Source of the DNA: an uncultured Lachnospiraceae bacterium
GTDB taxonomy: Bacteria; Bacillota; Clostridia; Lachnospirales; Lachnospiraceae
Assembly: GCA_910585555.1 (NCBI GenBank)
Contig: CAJUFU010000084.1
Location: 1 to 5,730, forward strand
Length of the DNA: 5,730 nucleotides
Direction: 5' to 3'
Every line of letters starts with the position of its first letter. Within the stretch, counting starts at the first letter, position 1. A program made the translations under genes and the position numbers. The notes below the pieces were generated by a model that ran no database searches, was not told the origin of the DNA, and saw nothing but the letters and a program-made list of their open reading frames with translations. Below, in pieces: positions 1 through 5,730 of the stretch.

Positions 1-85
1 TCGCTGTAAAAAGAATCCTAACTGCAATGTTGTCCTTATCTAAATGACATTGGGCTATATCTCCTGCACCTTTTCCATTTTATAT
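1..85. other. Intergenic region downstream of the GH31 gene; no supported gene
   Basis: On the minus strand this follows the TAA stop of the GH31 gene. It holds a weak 6-bp inverted repeat (CAATGT at 25-30, ACATTG at 47-52, 16-base loop). A short T run lies beyond it on the minus strand (complement of 8-12), about 12 bases from the stem, too far for a convincing terminator. Reading on along the minus strand, an AAGGA element lies 5 bases before a TTG at 27-25 that opens eight further codons to the window edge. This could be the start of another operon gene, but the stretch is far too short to support one. An ATG-initiated seven-codon frame just after the GH31 stop and a four-codon one after it end at once and are not credible genes. 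Confidence 0.4.
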
Positions 86-2068
86 TTATATCTTTTTCCT
101 CACAAACACCGGAATCACAGCAAGCGGCGTATCAACCTCTATCGTCTGTCCGCCCGCATACTCCTTTCCGGTAAAGCTCTCCACCCAGTCATCCCCCTTG
201 GGCAGATACACACTGCGCTTTGCCTGCCCCGCATAGAGAACCGGCGCCACCAGCACATCCGGGCCATACATGTATTCATCCTCCACATCCCAGCATACAC
301 AGTCCCTAGGATACATATAGAACAGAGTTCTCATCACAGGCGTCCCTTTCTCATGGGCCTCTTCCATCAGCTTCCTCGTATAAGGCCGCATCTGTTCTCT
401 GTATTCCATATACTTCTTACAGATCTCATACACTTCTTCCCCGTAACTCCAAACCTCGTTGGCCGCCCCGGAACAACATGTGGCTCCTCCCGTAGTGCCG
501 TACTGGGGCTGTCTCGGCTCCCTGTCGCCATGCAGGCGCATCACCGGACAGAATGTTCCCCAGGCAAACCATCTGGCAAAAAGCTCCCTGAACTTGGGGT
601 CATCCGGATTGCCGCCGTGGAATCCGCCGATATCGGTGGTCCACCAAGGGATTCCCGCAAGTCCCATGTTCAGTCCCGCCGCCAGCTGGTTACGCATACT
701 CTCGAAGCTGGAGGCGATATCCCCTGACCATACCAGAGCGCCGTACTTCTGACTGCCCGCCCAGGCACAGCGCAAAAGATTTACGATATTTTTCTGTCCT
801 TCCTGCTCCATACCTACATAGAAAGTCCTGGCATACTCCACCGGATAGGTATTGCCAATCTGCAGGTTGGTGCCCTTGTGATAGCGGTAGTTATCAAAGT
901 CGTAAGCCGTATACTCCGGCTCTGCCTCATCCAGCCAGAATACTTTAATCCCCAAATCATAGTAATTCTTCTTTGCCTTGTTCCACAGGTAGTCTCTGGC
1001 TTTCGGGTTGGTGGCATCATAATGAATGGTAGCGCCCTGGAAATCCAGGCCCACGCGGAAACCCCTTTCGGTGCGTATCAGATAGCCCTTCTCCAACATT
1101 TCTTCATAATTCTCGCAGGTCTTATCTACCGTGGGCCAGATAGACACCATCAGTTCTATCCCCATCTTATGTAACTCATCTACCATAGCCTTTGGGTCTG
1201 GCCAGTACACCGGGTCAAACTTCCACTCCCCCTGTTTGGGCCAGTGGAAAAAGTCAATGACAATCAAGTCAATGGGCAGGTTCCTACGCTTATACTCTCT
1301 CGCCACGCCAAGTAGTTCCTCCTGGGTCTGATAGCGCAGCTTACACTGCCAGAATCCAAGGCCATACTCCGGCATCATGGGCACTGTCCCTGTCACAGCC
1401 GCATAGGTCTCTTCGATTTGTGCCGGTGTATCGCCGGCAGTCACCCAATAATCCAGCGTCTTGGTGGAATAGGACTCAAAGCTCATGATATTTTTGCCAA
1501 ACACGGCCCGGCCCACACCCGGATTATTCCACAAAAATCCATATCCCAGAGAAGAGATAGCAAAGGGTACGCTGGCCTGGGAATTACGGTGCGCCAATTC
1601 CAGATCAAGCCCCTTTAAGTCCAGATAGGGTTGCTGATACTGCCCCATACCATAGATTTTCTCATTCTTATCCACCGATTCAAACCGCATGGTCAGGTGG
1701 TAATCGCCGCCCTGAATGGGTTTGAATTCCCTGGCTTCCACTTCAATTGCACTGCACTTCTTATCCAGCAAATCTCTCCGGTTCCTGCAATACTCTTCCA
1801 GAAGCAGCCGTCCATCGGCATGGTATATCATAATCTTGCCGCGTTTCGTAATCTCAGCATAAATCCTGCCGTTGGAAATCCTGGCTCCCTGCGCAGTATA
1901 GCTGATATCCGCATCCGCCTCACCCTTTTGCCATAAAGCCCAGTCTTCTTCCGGCATCCGATCTTCCTTCGTGGCCCGCACCCGCAATGCATTCGGCCCC
2001 CAAGGCTCAATCCACACTTCTTCCGCATCATAATGATAAACCAATCTATTATCCCTGATATCCAGCAT
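86..2068 (-). CDS. Glycoside hydrolase family 31, intracellular alpha-glycosidase (alpha-xylosidase/alpha-glucosidase-like)
   Basis: This is a complete 660-residue retaining alpha-glycosidase of family GH31, expected to release an alpha-linked terminal sugar from an imported oligosaccharide. Residues about 1-235 form the N-terminal galactose-mutarotase-like beta domain. A (beta/alpha)8 barrel follows, and a short C-terminal beta domain covers about 580-660. The nucleophile motif is FWLDEAEPE, with Asp380 aligning to the nucleophile of WIDMNEP-type enzymes. The acid/base motif is WSGDIASSF, with Asp450. Other family marks are IDFFHW (271-276), HYDATNP (349-355), TDIGGF (478-483) and MRLHG (510-514). 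There is no signal peptide, so it should act in the cytoplasm. It is shorter than YicI-type alpha-xylosidases (about 770 residues), apparently because the distal C-terminal domain is reduced. The ATG has an AAGGTGAG ribosome site about 6 bases upstream, and the gene starts 31 bases after the second permease, so it belongs to that operon. Family assignment is firm; substrate (xyloside, glucoside or another alpha-glycoside) is not readable from the motifs. Confidence 0.95.
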   Translation of the reverse strand: MLDIRDNRLVYHYDAEEVWIEPWGPNALRVRATKEDRMPEEDWALWQKGEADADISYTAQGARISNGRIYAEITKRGKIMIYHADGRLLLEEYCRNRRDLLDKKCSAIEVEAREFKPIQGGDYHLTMRFESVDKNEKIYGMGQYQQPYLDLKGLDLELAHRNSQASVPFAISSLGYGFLWNNPGVGRAVFGKNIMSFESYSTKTLDYWVTAGDTPAQIEETYAAVTGTVPMMPEYGLGFWQCKLRYQTQEELLGVAREYKRRNLPIDLIVIDFFHWPKQGEWKFDPVYWPDPKAMVDELHKMGIELMVSIWPTVDKTCENYEEMLEKGYLIRTERGFRVGLDFQGATIHYDATNPKARDYLWNKAKKNYYDLGIKVFWLDEAEPEYTAYDFDNYRYHKGTNLQIGNTYPVEYARTFYVGMEQEGQKNIVNLLRCAWAGSQKYGALVWSGDIASSFESMRNQLAAGLNMGLAGIPWWTTDIGGFHGGNPDDPKFRELFARWFAWGTFCPVMRLHGDREPRQPQYGTTGGATCCSGAANEVWSYGEEVYEICKKYMEYREQMRPYTRKLMEEAHEKGTPVMRTLFYMYPRDCVCWDVEDEYMYGPDVLVAPVLYAGQAKRSVYLPKGDDWVESFTGKEYAGGQTIEVDTPLAVIPVFVRKKI

Positions 2069-2099
2069 ATTTTCTCACCTTCCTTTTATTCTTCTCACA

Positions 2100-2951
2100 C
2101 TAACCTTTGACCGCTCCGCTTGTCATACCGCTCACAATATACTTCTGCATAAAGATAAAAATCAGCGCAACCGGAATAATAGTCACCACCGCAAAGGCTG
2201 TCAAATAGCTCCATTTTGTCCCATACTGGCCCATAAAGTTAAAGATACCCGCAGTAATCGGCCGCTTCTCCTGATCTAAGATAAAGGTCATCCCATACGC
2301 CAGGTCTCCCCAGGCATAGAGGAAGGAAAAGATAGCGCAGACCATGACGCCCGGTTTGGCAATGGGAATCAAAATCCTCACAAAAGCACTGAACTTATTG
2401 CATCCGTCCAGATAAGCCGCCTCCTCCAAATCTTTGGGAATAGAGGCAAAATAGTTCTTCAATATCAACACCGAAAAGGGAATGCCGATGGTGGCATCGG
2501 CCAACACCGCCGCCACCCAGGTATTATACACATGCATATTTTTGAACATGATAAACATGGGCGTAAGCAGCACCGATACCGGCAGCATCTGGGTCACCAG
2601 GAAGGAAAGCAGCATCACCTTTCTGGCCTTAAAATGATATTTGGCAATCCCATACGATGCCGGCACCGCCAGTAAAACCGCAATGATCGTGGCTCCCAGT
2701 GAAATCAGGAAGCTGTTTCCAAAGGAGCGGAACATATTGAAATCGCCGGTCTCCACCTGTGCCGCATAGGATTTGGTATTCAACACATGGGGATAAAAGG
2801 TAGGCGGGTTTTGAAAGATTTCCTGCTCTGTCTTTAAGGAGGTGATAAGCGCCCAATATAAAGGAAAGAGCAAAACGCACAAAAGTACTACCGCCGCTGC
2901 GCTAAACAAAATATTCTTTTTCCTTGAAAGTCTCTTTTCCTCATCCATCAT
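2100..2951 (-). CDS. Carbohydrate ABC transporter permease, MalG-type (CUT1 family)
   Basis: This is an inner membrane subunit of a sugar importer, 283 residues, the usual length for MalG-type permeases. About six hydrophobic helices lie near residues 14-37, 77-104, 110-134, 143-166, 198-220 and 248-268. The cytoplasmic EAA loop that docks the ATPase is at 176-200, reading EEAAYLDGCNKF and ending in an IPIAKP segment; the canonical glycine is at 183. The C-terminus QKYIVSGMTSGAVKG is typical of MalG homologues. The start overlaps the stop of the preceding permease in an ATGA arrangement, indicating translational coupling. A GGAGG lies 4 bases before this ATG and 7 bases before the next codon, also ATG (2948), so either could be used; the protein would differ by one residue. 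It pairs with the permease encoded just upstream and probably uses an ATPase encoded elsewhere. Confidence 0.95.
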   Translation of the reverse strand: MMDEEKRLSRKKNILFSAAAVVLLCVLLFPLYWALITSLKTEQEIFQNPPTFYPHVLNTKSYAAQVETGDFNMFRSFGNSFLISLGATIIAVLLAVPASYGIAKYHFKARKVMLLSFLVTQMLPVSVLLTPMFIMFKNMHVYNTWVAAVLADATIGIPFSVLILKNYFASIPKDLEEAAYLDGCNKFSAFVRILIPIAKPGVMVCAIFSFLYAWGDLAYGMTFILDQEKRPITAGIFNFMGQYGTKWSYLTAFAVVTIIPVALIFIFMQKYIVSGMTSGAVKG

Positions 2952-3847
2952 GCATCCTCCCCCTCTGTCGTCGCCTTAATATAGAAAATTCCCACCACTA
3001 ACAGTATTACCAACAACACATTGGCCACTGCGGAGCCTTTGCTGTACTGAAACATTTCAAAGGACAGTTTATAGGAATACGTGGACAGCATATGCGTGGA
3101 ATTCACCGGGCCGCCGCTTGTCATGACGTAAACTAAGTCGTATACCTTAAAGGTATAGATAAAGCCCAGAATCAGTACAGATTCAATGGTGGGCTTTAAC
3201 AGCGGCAGAGTGATCTTCCAGAATGTCTGCACTTTCCCCGCACCGTCAATGGACGCGCTCTCGTATAATTCTTTGGGAATCGTGGTAAGTCCGGTGGAAA
3301 TCAGTATCATGTTAAAAGGAATTCCAATCCACACATTGGCGCAGATCAGGGCAAACATTGCCGTCCCCGGCGTTGTCAGCCACTCAATGTTTTTGTCTAT
3401 CAAATGTAAACTTCTTAAAAGGAAATTGATCACTCCAATATCGGTGGCAAACAAAAGCTTAAACATCAGTGCCGTCACAGTGACCGGTATCATCCACGGC
3501 ACCAGCAGAATCCCCCGCACCGGTTTGGCAAACGAAAACCGTTGACTGAAAAAAAGCGCCAGCGCAAAACCGATGACAAACTGAAATACCAGACATAAAA
3601 CCGTATACCGCAGCGTATTCCACAAAGAAGTGGTAAACACACTGTCCTTAAAAAGTTCCAGATAATTATCAAACAGAATAAAATTCTTCGTTCCCCGTAC
3701 CAGATTGCCTGCATTGACATCCTGAAAACTTAAAATTATATTGCGCACAATCGGATATCCCACAAACAGCAGCATATACAAAAAAGCCGGAAGTACAAAC
3801 AACATACCTACATTTTCGTAGCGGAAAAACTTTTTTATCTTTCCCAC
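2948..3847 (-). CDS. Carbohydrate ABC transporter permease, MalF/UgpA-type (CUT1 family)
   Basis: This is the first of two membrane subunits of the sugar importer, 299 residues. Hydrophobic helices lie near 13-35, 76-104, 108-132, 162-185, 220-243 and 272-291. The EAA loop at 196-219 reads ESASIDGAGKVQTFW followed by KITLPLLKP, a classic CUT1 signature with Gly202, which contacts the nucleotide-binding subunit. The short N-terminal region is unlike enterobacterial MalF, which has extra helices and a large periplasmic loop, and is usual for Gram-positive sugar permeases. Translation starts at a GTG, preceded by AGGAGG at 7-base spacing; no other in-frame start exists nearby upstream, so the GTG is well supported. 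It lies downstream of the terminator-like hairpin after the binding-protein gene, so its expression is probably lower than that gene's. It overlaps the next permease by 4 bases. Confidence 0.95.
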   Translation of the reverse strand: MGKIKKFFRYENVGMLFVLPAFLYMLLFVGYPIVRNIILSFQDVNAGNLVRGTKNFILFDNYLELFKDSVFTTSLWNTLRYTVLCLVFQFVIGFALALFFSQRFSFAKPVRGILLVPWMIPVTVTALMFKLLFATDIGVINFLLRSLHLIDKNIEWLTTPGTAMFALICANVWIGIPFNMILISTGLTTIPKELYESASIDGAGKVQTFWKITLPLLKPTIESVLILGFIYTFKVYDLVYVMTSGGPVNSTHMLSTYSYKLSFEMFQYSKGSAVANVLLVILLVVGIFYIKATTEGEDA

Positions 3848-3874
3848 AAGACCCCCTCCTCTCGATTTTAGGGT

Positions 3875-3923
3875 AAAAAAACTGCCACACAGATTCTAAT
3901 GGCTATAAAACTCTGTGTGGCAG
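3875..3923 (-). terminator. Intrinsic-terminator-like hairpin between binding protein and permeases
   Basis: On the minus strand, 20 bases after the binding-protein stop, CTGCCACACAGA (3923-3912) pairs perfectly with TCTGTGTGGCAG (3893-3882). After one bulged G the stem can continue by 5 weaker pairs (TTTTA with TAGAA, including one G-U) to close a 7-base loop. Seven T residues (3881-3875) follow the stem directly. This is the full layout of a Rho-independent terminator. The permease genes follow in the same direction with no obvious promoter in the 27 bases that remain before the GTG. I therefore infer partial read-through, and the hairpin may also stabilise the 3' end of the binding-protein message. 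Such an arrangement is known in sugar ABC operons, where binding protein is needed in excess. Confidence 0.85.
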
Positions 3924-3943
3924 CAATCTATGACTCTATCCAT

Positions 3944-5242
3944 CTATTTTACAATACCGTCAATCGTTGCCTGTGCGCCTGCCGCCGCATCTTCCGGTGT
4001 GGCAGTTCCTGTGATGACCTGGTTGAACGCCAGGGAAATAGCATCGGATACGCTGGGCCACTCAGCCAGAGGGCCTCTTGGCATTGCGTAGTTTAACTCC
4101 TCTACGAAAGGCTGGTAGGGTGAATCTGCATCAAACTGGCTTTCTGCAATGGTCTTATCCGCAGAGATATAGCCAAATTTATCCATCAGGAACTTCACCT
4201 TCTCTTCACTGGTGGCATAGGTAAGGAAATCCAAAGCGCCGTCCACATTACCACCGTTAATGACTGCATAATTCTCACCGCCAAGCACAGAAGCATATTC
4301 CGCATCCTTGGGAATCAGTGTCACCTTCCAGTTTAAATCCGGTGCCTCAGACTGCATGGTGGGAATCTGCCAGGGGCCGTTCTCCATCATCGCCACATTG
4401 CCGGAGATAAACTGATTCATCACATCGCCCTGGGTCCAGTTGATGCACTCTTTGCTCATGACGCCCTCGTTGATCAGATTCTGGATATAGGTGAGTGCAC
4501 GGATACCATTCTCGTTGTTGATATCATAGGAGGTGGCTCCTGTGGACCACAACCAGGGAACGAAGTTGAAGGTTCCCTCTTCATTCTGTACACTGCAAAG
4601 CGCAAGCCCGGTAACGGAATCTGTTGTCAATGCTTTCGCTGTCTCCATCAGCTCATCCCAGGTCGTGGGTACGCTGCACCCCGCCGCAGTCAGCATGTCT
4701 TCATTATAGTAAAGAGCAAGGCAGTTTGCCCCAAAAGGCACACCGTATAATTTTCCGTCCACCGTACAGGAATTTACGGTTCCCTCGTAATAACTGCTGA
4801 CATCGAACTTACCTGTCAAATCTTCAAAGATTCCCATCTCCACATAGGACGCATGATCGGGAGAATCCAGGATGGCGATATCGGGGAGCTCATCTGCGGA
4901 AGCACCGATGGACAACTGTTTCTTAAAATCCGCAAAGGGTACATATTTTGCTGTCACTTCATAGGTATCCTGAGAACCATTATATTCCTGAATAACCTGG
5001 TCTAAAGCTACCTGATGGCCTTCTGTCTCCCAGTAATACCAGATGGTGATTGCCTGAGCCTCGCCGGCCGATGCTGTCTCGCCGCTATCCTCTTCTTTGG
5101 CGCTCTCTTTGGCTGCAGGCGCATTGTCTGCTGCCGGCGCGTTATCTGCCGGTGCGCTCTCGCCGCCTGCGCCGCATCCTGTCAGGATACCGGCCGTGAT
5201 GGTAAGTGCTGTCAATAAAGCTGTTATCTTTCTCTTCTTCAT
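3944..5242 (-). CDS. Sugar ABC transporter substrate-binding lipoprotein (family 1, CUT1)
   Basis: This extracellular lipoprotein captures an oligosaccharide and delivers it to the two permeases encoded downstream. From the start chosen here it has 432 residues. It opens with a lysine/arginine-rich MKKRK segment, a hydrophobic stretch, and the lipobox LTGC, with the lipidated cysteine at residue 23. A linker rich in Ala, Asp, Glu and Pro follows to about residue 63. The mature fold begins near AITIWYYW (65-72). Family marks are GKLYGVPFGANCLALYYNED (163-182) and, in the C-lobe, a stretch at 269-293 with FISGNVAMMENGPW, as in SBP_bac_1 proteins. Aromatic residues such as the Trp-rich PWLW (229-232) could stack on sugar rings. 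Two in-frame ATGs exist. I chose 5242 because the GGAGGAGG site ends 6 bases upstream of it, whereas it directly abuts the ATG at 5248, which would add Met-Ser. The ligand cannot be named from sequence. Confidence 0.95.
   Translation of the reverse strand: MKKRKITALLTALTITAGILTGCGAGGESAPADNAPAADNAPAAKESAKEEDSGETASAGEAQAITIWYYWETEGHQVALDQVIQEYNGSQDTYEVTAKYVPFADFKKQLSIGASADELPDIAILDSPDHASYVEMGIFEDLTGKFDVSSYYEGTVNSCTVDGKLYGVPFGANCLALYYNEDMLTAAGCSVPTTWDELMETAKALTTDSVTGLALCSVQNEEGTFNFVPWLWSTGATSYDINNENGIRALTYIQNLINEGVMSKECINWTQGDVMNQFISGNVAMMENGPWQIPTMQSEAPDLNWKVTLIPKDAEYASVLGGENYAVINGGNVDGALDFLTYATSEEKVKFLMDKFGYISADKTIAESQFDADSPYQPFVEELNYAMPRGPLAEWPSVSDAISLAFNQVITGTATPEDAAAGAQATIDGIVK
5111..5155 (-). 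repeat. Degenerate in-gene repeat encoding the APA(A)DN linker of the binding protein
   Basis: The lipoprotein linker just after the lipid anchor contains APADN, APAADN and APAA in tandem. The DNA copies differ at several third positions, so the repeat is old or under protein-level selection rather than a recent slippage. Such low-complexity linkers space the binding domain from the membrane and often vary in length between strains. Confidence 0.6.
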
Positions 5243-5248
5243 ACTCAT

Positions 5249-5256
5249 CCTCCTCC
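5249..5256 (-). promoter_or_regulatory. Ribosome binding site GGAGGAGG that decides the start of the binding-protein gene
   Basis: This double GGAGG element abuts one ATG (5248-5246). A second ATG in the same frame lies at 5242-5240, 6 bases from the end of the element. Normal spacing (5-9 bases) favours the second ATG. The first could use the upstream half of the element at 3-base spacing, which is short. Confidence 0.75.
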
Positions 5257-5290
5257 AACCTTTTGTATCGGTTTTGTTCTTGATGGGTTT

Positions 5291-5318
5291 ATCATATCTC
5301 CTTTTTCGCCCTCTTCAA
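5291..5318 (-). promoter_or_regulatory. Putative sigma-A promoter of the binding-protein/permease/GH31 operon
   Basis: On the minus strand, TTGAAG (5318-5313) is followed after 16 bases by TATGAT (5296-5291), close to the consensus pair TTGACA and TATAAT. This would start transcription near 5284 and leave an untranslated leader of roughly 40 bases containing the strong ribosome site. The -35 is imperfect, which fits a promoter needing an activator. It is a consensus match only. Confidence 0.5.
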
Positions 5319-5340
5319 ACGGGAGAAAAATGAAAAAGGA
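5299..5340. repeat. 9-bp inverted repeat flanking the putative -35 element
   Basis: Read on the minus strand, TCCTTTTTC (5340-5332) and GAAAAAGGA (5307-5299) are perfect inverted copies separated by 24 bases. One arm is upstream of the putative -35 and the other lies within the -35/-10 spacer. It could be an operator or a chance match in A/T-run sequence; the arms are low in complexity, which raises the chance of coincidence. AraC-family proteins usually bind direct repeats, so the match to the neighbouring regulator is not straightforward. Confidence 0.35.
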
Positions 5341-5356
5341 TAAAATATCTAAACTT

Positions 5357-5371
5357 ATCGTCTCAGACGAT
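5357..5371 (-). terminator. Small hairpin after the AraC-family regulator gene, possible weak terminator
   Basis: ATCGTC and GACGAT form a perfect 6-bp stem around a 3-base TGA loop, starting 10 bases after the regulator's stop codon. The sequence beyond it on the minus strand is T-rich but has no continuous T tract right after the stem. It may therefore be a weak terminator, or simply a palindromic site. If read-through occurs, the regulator and transport genes would share transcripts. Confidence 0.35.
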
Positions 5372-5381
5372 GGCATTCTTT

Positions 5382-5730
5382 CTACCGATTAGATTTCCTG
5401 TATTCCGCAGGGGACATTCCCACACATTCCCGAAAAACTCTGGCAAAATACTTGGCGTCCGCATATCCCACTTTTCCGGCAATTTCATACTGTTTCAGCT
5501 GGGTTCCGATCAATAACTCCTTAGCCTTGGCCAGACGGTAATTGCGGATATAGGTACTGAAATTCTCCCCCACTTCCTTGTGAAACTGGCTTCCCAAATA
5601 CTCCTGGGTCAGATTCAGCCTGTCTGCGATCTCGCTTAAAGTAATACCGTCCGCATAGAATTCATGAATCATGCTCTGGGTCTTCTTCACCGCAAGACTC
5701 ATCACTTCCGTTCCCTTCCCCGCCATACTC
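5382..5730 (-). CDS. AraC-family transcriptional regulator, C-terminal DNA-binding domain (5' end beyond the window)
   Basis: Only the C-terminal 115 or so residues are visible; the frame stays open to the window edge, so the gene starts outside. The visible part is the AraC/XylS double helix-turn-helix domain. Counting from the Met encoded at 5726-5724, the first motif lies at about 29-50 (TLSEIADRLNLTQEYLGSQF). The second lies at about 79-101, with the signature GYADAKYFARVFRE and the following GMSPAEYR. The segment before the first motif (KKTQSMIHEFYADG) resembles the linker of YesN-type response regulators, which pair with a membrane histidine kinase and often sit beside sugar ABC operons. 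That subtype is an inference because the receiver or sensor domain is not seen. It is transcribed in the same direction as the binding-protein gene, about 140 bases upstream of it, and is the likely regulator of the operon. The Met at 5726 is probably internal, not the true start. Confidence 0.93.
   Translation of the reverse strand, partial: SMAGKGTEVMSLAVKKTQSMIHEFYADGITLSEIADRLNLTQEYLGSQFHKEVGENFSTYIRNYRLAKAKELLIGTQLKQYEIAGKVGYADAKYFARVFRECVGMSPAEYRKSNR

Noticed and set aside
25..52. CAATGT/ACATTG inverted repeat downstream of the GH31 gene as a terminator
   Set aside because: The stem is only 6 bp and A/T-rich, the loop is 16 bases, and the T run is about 12 bases away from the stem.
44..727. 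Long open frame on the plus strand (227 codons) opposite the 3' end of the GH31 gene
   Set aside because: Its translation is rich in His, Arg, Pro and Ser with no recognisable domain, it has no convincing ribosome site, and it lies antisense to a clear GH31 coding sequence. It is a shadow frame.
3186..3545. Plus-strand 119-codon frame opposite the first permease
   Set aside because: It is antisense to a permease with intact EAA loop and membrane helices, and has no recognisable domain or ribosome site of its own.
5245..5295. Sixteen-codon minus-strand frame ending in a TGA that overlaps the upstream ATG of the binding-protein gene
   Set aside because: It resembles a coupled leader peptide, but its ATG overlaps the putative -10 element and would not be transcribed from that promoter. 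Its AAGGAG lies only 2 bases from the ATG. It shows no regulatory codon pattern.
5249..5381. Catabolite-responsive element (cre) upstream of the operon
   Set aside because: I looked for the TGnAAnCGnTnnCA pattern on both strands by eye and found no acceptable match.

Overview
This window looks like Firmicutes, most likely a gut-type Clostridia/Lachnospiraceae bacterium. The grounds are near-perfect Shine-Dalgarno sites (AGGAGG-like) before the genes, moderate base composition, a lipoprotein solute-binding protein with a Gram-positive style acidic/alanine-rich linker, and the gene complement itself. The taxon is inferred from style, not from a marker gene. All five genes lie on the minus strand, so transcription runs from high to low coordinates.

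Layout in transcription order. At 5730-5382 is the C-terminal end of an AraC-family regulator, cut by the window edge. At 5381-5249 is a control region holding a small hairpin after the regulator, a 9-bp inverted repeat and a plausible sigma-A type promoter. At 5242-3944 is a CUT1-type sugar-binding lipoprotein. A strong intrinsic-terminator-like hairpin (3923-3875) follows it. Then come two MalF/MalG-type permeases (3847-2948 and 2951-2100), which overlap by 4 bases. Last is a complete cytoplasmic glycoside hydrolase of family GH31 (2068-86). The final 85 bases contain no supported gene.

Together these form a compact sugar-scavenging operon. The binding protein captures an oligosaccharide outside the membrane and the two permeases import it. 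The GH31 enzyme, which has no signal peptide, then cleaves an alpha-linked sugar from it in the cytoplasm. The AraC-family protein upstream is the obvious candidate regulator. No ATPase gene is present, so the transporter probably relies on a shared MsmX/MalK-like ATPase encoded elsewhere, as is common in Firmicutes. The substrate is not determined by the sequence; alpha-xylosides and alpha-glucosides are the leading guesses.

I see no sign of a new kind of system here: no mobile element, CRISPR array, RNA gene or broken gene. The points worth a second look are the conserved-looking hairpin that separates the binding protein from the permeases, the dyad at the promoter, and the unassigned specificity of the GH31 enzyme.
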